From: Acidobacteriota bacterium
GTDB taxonomy: Bacteria > Acidobacteriota > Blastocatellia > Chloracidobacteriales > JADJPF01
Reading direction: 5' to 3'
Length of the DNA: 45,749 nt
NCBI GenBank assembly: GCA_016213785.1
Contig: JACQZQ010000057.1
Span: 1-45,749 of the forward strand
Translations under genes and position numbers: made by a program
Shown here: piece by piece, positions 41,923 to 45,749 of the stretch
Position numbering within the stretch: position 1 is the first letter of the stretch
How the letters are laid out: each line of letters starts with the position of its first letter
Notes under the pieces: generated by a model
What the model saw: only the letters and a program-made list of their open reading frames with translations
The model's database searches: none
What the model was told of the DNA's origin: nothing

Positions 41923-43308
41923 TTACATAGCAGAACTACTAAATTCAGAAGGTAAAGGTATTCTTAGTCTAGCCTCGCAGCCTTGGATATTAAGTCGATT
42001 TTGTAGTGTTAGAGTTCCTCCATGAGCTTCAGCAATTTGGCGAGATAAAACAAGCCCAATACCTGAGCCTTGAGGCTTAGTAGTAAAAAATGGGACAAAA
42101 AGATTAGATGTATTTGCTAGTCCCATTCCTTCATCTTCTATAATAATTTCTAGATAATTATTAGCAGTAATCCAACAAACTGTTACCCCTCCATTAGTTT
42201 CAATTGCTGCATCAACGGCGTTACGAAGTAGATTTATTAAAACCTGATCAAGTTGATCACCATCAGCTTCTAAAGTTAAATCCGGCCCAGGGCATAACCC
42301 AATATTTAAACGGGTTTCAAGCCTCACAACCCTTTTTATCCATTCACTAACATCTAGAGATTGAAATTTAGGCTGAGGAAGACGAGCCAACCGTGCATAT
42401 GAACCCATAAAACGATTTAGCGCTTCAGCACGTCCAGCAATTACAGAAAGACCATGTTTAATATCTTCTTCCCAATCAGGAGTTTTACGAGTAAGCATGT
42501 TTTCTAGACTGCCAGCAATTGATTTAATTGGTGCAAGAGAATTGTTTAGCTCATGTCCTAAAACTCTAACTAAACGTTGCCAAGCTTGACGCTCTTCTTC
42601 ACGTAGAGCACGACTTAAGTCTGTTAAAACTAAGAGTTGGCTGGAGATACCTTTTTCACGGAAGATGCTTCGGCGTATTTCCCAGCGTCCAGCCCTACCT
42701 CCTGGAAATGTTCGGCTTAAAGTAAAACTTGTTTCACCCTCTAAACAATCATTTAAGCTTAATTCCTGAGCAGTGCGGCCTAGTAGCCTTTCCATAGGCT
42801 GAGCAAGAAGTTTTTCCCCTGCACGGTTAACAAGTTGCAATCGTTGCTCACTATCAAAAGTAAAAATTGCTACATCGATTTCTACCATAACTTTGCGTAA
42901 TAAAGCATTAGCCTCTAATGCTCCTAAACGCTGTTCTCTTAGGGTTTCAGCCATAGCATTAACTTCTAGCATTAACTCGCCAAGTATATCACCTCGGCCA
43001 ACACTACGAGCACGAATAGAGTAATCCCCTTCACGTAAAGCAGCTAGCAAATTAGTAACAGTTTGTAAGTTAAAAACTACACGTCTACTTACAGAAAATG
43101 AAAAACCTAGCCAGCAAGTTATAGCCACTAAGCTAAGTGTCCAAAATACTTTAGGGCTATACATCCCTAGCCAAAGCAAAACAATTGATATAATTACGCC
43201 TGGAAACCCTGCAAGTAGGGTAAATAATAAAATCCGATTTTGAAAAGTTAAGAGAGGTTTTCCTGTCATTTCTTGTGTGTTCATAGTTTTATATTTTGAC
43301 ACAAACAC
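41923..43308 (-). CDS. NtrY-like sensor histidine kinase
   Basis: The 461-residue sensor kinase has two membrane segments near 28-50 and 55-74, then a HAMP-like region (75-128) and a PAS domain (about 138-235). The histidine box GHELNNSLAPIK has His252. The ATPase part has NLLRNAVDAA, EDEGMGL and GSGIGLVLSRQIAEAHGG. The start may be a GTG at 43308 or a downstream ATG (43284). It is a likely partner for the NtrC-like regulator at 22143, because no regulator gene adjoins it. Confidence 0.9.
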   Translation of the reverse strand: MFVSKYKTMNTQEMTGKPLLTFQNRILLFTLLAGFPGVIISIVLLWLGMYSPKVFWTLSLVAITCWLGFSFSVSRRVVFNLQTVTNLLAALREGDYSIRARSVGRGDILGELMLEVNAMAETLREQRLGALEANALLRKVMVEIDVAIFTFDSEQRLQLVNRAGEKLLAQPMERLLGRTAQELSLNDCLEGETSFTLSRTFPGGRAGRWEIRRSIFREKGISSQLLVLTDLSRALREEERQAWQRLVRVLGHELNNSLAPIKSIAGSLENMLTRKTPDWEEDIKHGLSVIAGRAEALNRFMGSYARLARLPQPKFQSLDVSEWIKRVVRLETRLNIGLCPGPDLTLEADGDQLDQVLINLLRNAVDAAIETNGGVTVCWITANNYLEIIIEDEGMGLANTSNLFVPFFTTKPQGSGIGLVLSRQIAEAHGGTLTLQNRLNIQGCEARLRIPLPSEFSSSAM

Positions 43309-43330
43309 AGGTTTTAATTGTAGGGCTAAG

Positions 43331-45514
43331 TTAAAAATCTAAGGATACTAATTCTGGCTTCCCTGTACGTAAACTTTCTAGAGCACAAAAAGTTGTTAAA
43401 GTTGTAAGTACTAAAGACTGCATTGAAATAGGCGCAGCCCCATTTTTTTGTAAAGAGGAGATAAAGCTCTCTACTTCGTTGCGATGCCCTTTATCCTGAC
43501 CAGCAGAGGCAAATTTACTAGTGTTTCCATTACGAGTAAAAGTTGCTGTCTTAAAATCGTCTAGTACTGCTACTGAGCCTGCACCAAAAACTTCTAAACG
43601 CTCTTTAGGAAAGGATTTATCCCCAATAGCTAAATAATGGACTGTACCTATTGAGCCGTCAGAAAAAGAAATATTTATCATTATTGAATCTTCATCTGTT
43701 TCTTTGTCTGAGCCAGATTTAACGGATTGAGCAAAAACTTGAATTGGTTGAGCATCAGTAAAAAATTGCATTAAATCAATAAAATGACAAACTTCCCCAA
43801 TAATTCTTCCCCCACCTTGGAGCGGGTCTTGTATCCAGTTATCTTTAGGTATAAAGCCTGCATTAACACGATAAATCATTGAATAAGGAGAGTTTTTAAG
43901 CCCAAAAGCTTGTTTAAGCTGAATTGCTAGAGGGGAAAACCTACGATTAAACCCAACTAAGACGGCTTTTTCTGATTCTTTTTGAGCTTCAATAATATCT
44001 TTTAGTTCTTTTTGGTTTAAGCAAAGAGGTTTTTCTACAAAAACAGAGCGACCTTTTCTTAGAGCTTCTTTAACCAGTTCTCCATGAGTAGAATGGCGAG
44101 TGGCAATAAAAACACAGTTAGTATTAGGGTCATTAATTACTTCTTTGGCATCTGTGCTAGAAAAAGCAAAACGAAATCTCTCAGCAGTATTTTTTGAAGA
44201 AACCCCTGTAGAATTTGCTACGCCTGTAAGTCTAACTCCTTTAGCATTACGTAAATGAGGAAGTAGGCTAGCTGTAGCAAAATTTCCTGCTCCAATAAAA
44301 CCTACAGCCAAGTCATTTTGCCCTGAGCTACTAGACTTATCTGCATATCGTGTAGGAATTTTACTTATAACTTTACCATCTTTTGGGTATTCTAAAAGAA
44401 CTCCACAACAGCGTTCCCCAGTTTTACCTAAAATTAAATCATATGCATCAGAGGCTTTTTCCACTGCAAAACGATGTGTAGTTAGGAGGTCTAGGTTGAC
44501 ATATTTTTCTGAAACCAAACGCAAAAACTCTTCCATATTGCGTTTTTCTGTCCATCGAACATACCCTATAGGGTAATCTTGTCCATATTCTTCATAATCA
44601 GGATCATAGCGACCTGGGCCATAAGAGCGAGAAAGGCATAATTCAAGCTCTTTCATATAATAATGCTCTCGTGGAATATCCATTTTTACTGCACCAACAA
44701 CTACAACTCGACCGCGATCGCGGGCAATTTCTCCGGCTAATTTTACAGGGTCATTACTATTTGTACTGGCAGTAAGAATTACACTATCAGCACCTCGACC
44801 TTGGGTAAAAGCATCTACAATCTTGTGAACATCTTCTGATCGATTAATAGCTTGATGAGCACCACTTTTTATTGCTAAATCAACTACAGCTTGATCTAGG
44901 TCAATGCCTAAAATACGACAACCAGCGGCTTTTAGCATTTGAATAGTTAGCTGTCCAATTAGTCCTAATCCTATGACTACAACATTTTCACCTAATCTAA
45001 CATGGGCTTGGCGGATTCCTTGCATTGCAATAGCACCTAGAGTCGTATAAGCGGCTTCGGCAAGAGAAATATTTTCAGGTAACAATGTACAAAGGTTAGT
45101 AGGGACAAAATTTATTTCTGCATGAGAGGCATAGCCAACGCCAGCACAAGCAACGCGATCACCTACGCGAAAACCGCTTACTCCTTCACCTACTTCAATT
45201 ACAGTCCCAGCAGCGCTATAACCTAAAGCTTTAACGGTTTCTAGGCGAGCCATTACTTTTTCATAAGTATTTACCAGCCCTTCGCGACGGACACTATCTA
45301 GGACTTGTTTAACTAAATCAGGGCGTTGACGGGCTTTGCCAATAAGAGAGCTTTGGGCTGTAGCAACGGTTGTGCGCTCAGTTCCAGCGCTAATTAAAGA
45401 ATAAGCTGTACGAACTAACATTCCACCTGTTCGCAAGACTGGAGGTGGGAGTTCTTCGACTTTTAATTCACCGGTTTTAAAATTTTGGACGACTTGTTTC
45501 ATAAGGTCGAGCAT
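43331..45514 (-). CDS. Two-domain dehydrogenase: zinc-type MDR plus Gfo/Idh/MocA
   Basis: The 727-residue protein fuses a medium-chain zinc-type dehydrogenase (about 1-370; GYASHAEINFVP and VVVIGLGLIGQLTIQML) to a Gfo/Idh/MocA oxidoreductase (about 400-720; AVGFIGAGNFATASLL and VFVEKPLCLN). Such bi-domain oxidoreductases usually sit in polysaccharide or sugar-nucleotide clusters. The start MKQVVQNFKTGELKVEELPPP at an ATG four codons in (45502) is the family-like one; a slightly earlier ATG (45514) is possible. No ribosome site is clear for either. It lies directly downstream of a terminator-like hairpin and the IS end. Confidence 0.9.
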   Translation of the reverse strand: MLDLMKQVVQNFKTGELKVEELPPPVLRTGGMLVRTAYSLISAGTERTTVATAQSSLIGKARQRPDLVKQVLDSVRREGLVNTYEKVMARLETVKALGYSAAGTVIEVGEGVSGFRVGDRVACAGVGYASHAEINFVPTNLCTLLPENISLAEAAYTTLGAIAMQGIRQAHVRLGENVVVIGLGLIGQLTIQMLKAAGCRILGIDLDQAVVDLAIKSGAHQAINRSEDVHKIVDAFTQGRGADSVILTASTNSNDPVKLAGEIARDRGRVVVVGAVKMDIPREHYYMKELELCLSRSYGPGRYDPDYEEYGQDYPIGYVRWTEKRNMEEFLRLVSEKYVNLDLLTTHRFAVEKASDAYDLILGKTGERCCGVLLEYPKDGKVISKIPTRYADKSSSSGQNDLAVGFIGAGNFATASLLPHLRNAKGVRLTGVANSTGVSSKNTAERFRFAFSSTDAKEVINDPNTNCVFIATRHSTHGELVKEALRKGRSVFVEKPLCLNQKELKDIIEAQKESEKAVLVGFNRRFSPLAIQLKQAFGLKNSPYSMIYRVNAGFIPKDNWIQDPLQGGGRIIGEVCHFIDLMQFFTDAQPIQVFAQSVKSGSDKETDEDSIMINISFSDGSIGTVHYLAIGDKSFPKERLEVFGAGSVAVLDDFKTATFTRNGNTSKFASAGQDKGHRNEVESFISSLQKNGAAPISMQSLVLTTLTTFCALESLRTGKPELVSLDF

Positions 45515-45564
45515 TTTATCACAGTAAGAGACTTAACTTGCAAGCTTAGCAAGCAAAAACAAAA

Positions 45565-45592
45565 AATCCCTATACAGTTTTGTATAGGGATT
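45565..45592 (-). terminator. Terminator-like hairpin beside the IS end
   Basis: A perfect 12-bp stem (AATCCCTATACA with TGTATAGGGATT) around a 4-nt loop is followed on the minus strand by a T-rich run (TTTTTTGTTTTT). It would end a minus-strand transcript that came from the right, where the IS now sits. Confidence 0.7.
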
Positions 45593-45611
45593 AAAAAGTA
45601 GAAACAAAAAA

Positions 45612-45749
45612 GGGCTCTTCCGTAATTGGCGTGGAGGCCACAAGATGTAGTATAAAGAAAAAAAACAAAAATTTGACAAGGGAATAGAGAAAAATGAGTA
45701 AAATAGAGATACCGCTAGATATAAAAGGGGTAAGAGTGCTAGAAACAAG
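45612..45749 (+). mobile_element. ISL3-family insertion sequence, left end (partial)
   Basis: The sequence beginning GGGCTCTTCCGTAATTG at 45612 resembles the terminal inverted repeats of ISL3-family elements, which often begin GGGTCTTCCG or GGCTCTT. A transposase gene starts 82 nt inward. The other end, the target duplication and most of the element are outside the window. The window break inside it fits a repeated element breaking an assembly. Confidence 0.6.
45694..45749 (+). CDS. ISL3-family transposase, N-terminal fragment
   Basis: Only 18 codons are visible (start MSKIEIPLDIKGVRVLET). They resemble the first residues of ISL3 transposases, in which a similar LxxxVxV segment precedes the zinc-ribbon CxxC region. 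The length is too short for proof; the match to the terminal-repeat-like sequence upstream raises confidence. The frame is open to the window end. Confidence 0.5.
   Translation, partial: MSKIEIPLDIKGVRVLET

Noticed and set aside
45533-45748. Minus-strand frame at the right end
   Set aside because: It crosses the terminator hairpin and the IS end and overlaps the transposase start; not a real gene.

Overview
This AT-rich window (roughly one third G+C by eye) is densely packed bacterial chromosome. It probably comes from a diderm: it encodes a LpxL/HtrB-type lipid A acyltransferase, a HlyD/MacB-type ABC export system and a lipoprotein. A PheT lacking its tRNA-binding insert, a ZapB-ZapA-6S RNA block after pheT, a DUF4870-like membrane protein and an NtrC/NtrY-like two-component pair near a MacB-type exporter fit Acidobacteriota (perhaps a low-GC Blastocatellia-like lineage). 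That placement is inference; no rRNA is present. Both ends look like assembly boundaries: the left edge falls beside a truncated Cas10-like gene, and the right edge lies inside an ISL3-like insertion sequence.

Layout. 1-2352: a CRISPR type III-like signalling pair on the minus strand, a Cas10-like palm protein cut off before its expected GGDD motif and a CARF-plus-nuclease effector. 2726-7191: YheT-type hydrolase, thioredoxin reductase, a small membrane protein and a benzoate-CoA-ligase-like enzyme. 7212-18926: a long minus-strand block reading tRNA-Val, thrS, rpmI, rplT, pheS, pheT, zapB-like, zapA, 6S RNA, ymdB-like phosphodiesterase, a Tyr/Gln/Pro-repeat membrane protein and a 903-residue adenosine deaminase/SLOG/Nudix fusion. 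infC is missing from its usual place between thrS and rpmI. 19327-26239: HlyD-like adaptor, two ABC ATPases and an NtrC-like regulator on the plus strand, then an M48 protease with zinc ribbons and a MacB-like permease on the minus strand. 26488-30650: FHA/zinc-ribbon/TPR protein, MFS transporter, Uma2-family protein. 30889-33005: XRE-like protein, nth and ung (base-excision repair). 33187-36352: class I aldolase (FbaB type) and class III fructose-1,6-bisphosphatase, a gluconeogenic pair. 36413-45514: Uma2 relic, M20 peptidase overlapping a lipid A acyltransferase, sugar-phosphate cupin, methyltransferase, membrane protein, glutaminyl cyclase lipoprotein, NtrY-like kinase and a two-domain dehydrogenase of the polysaccharide type. 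45612-end: ISL3-like element.

The two most unusual items are the ADA-SLOG-Nudix fusion (with its repeat-rich membrane partner, downstream of ymdB) and the broken Cas10-like/CARF pair at the left edge. No CRISPR array, Cas1/Cas2 or Csm/Cmr backbone gene is visible. Both systems are predicted to handle nucleotide signals, but any link between them is speculation.
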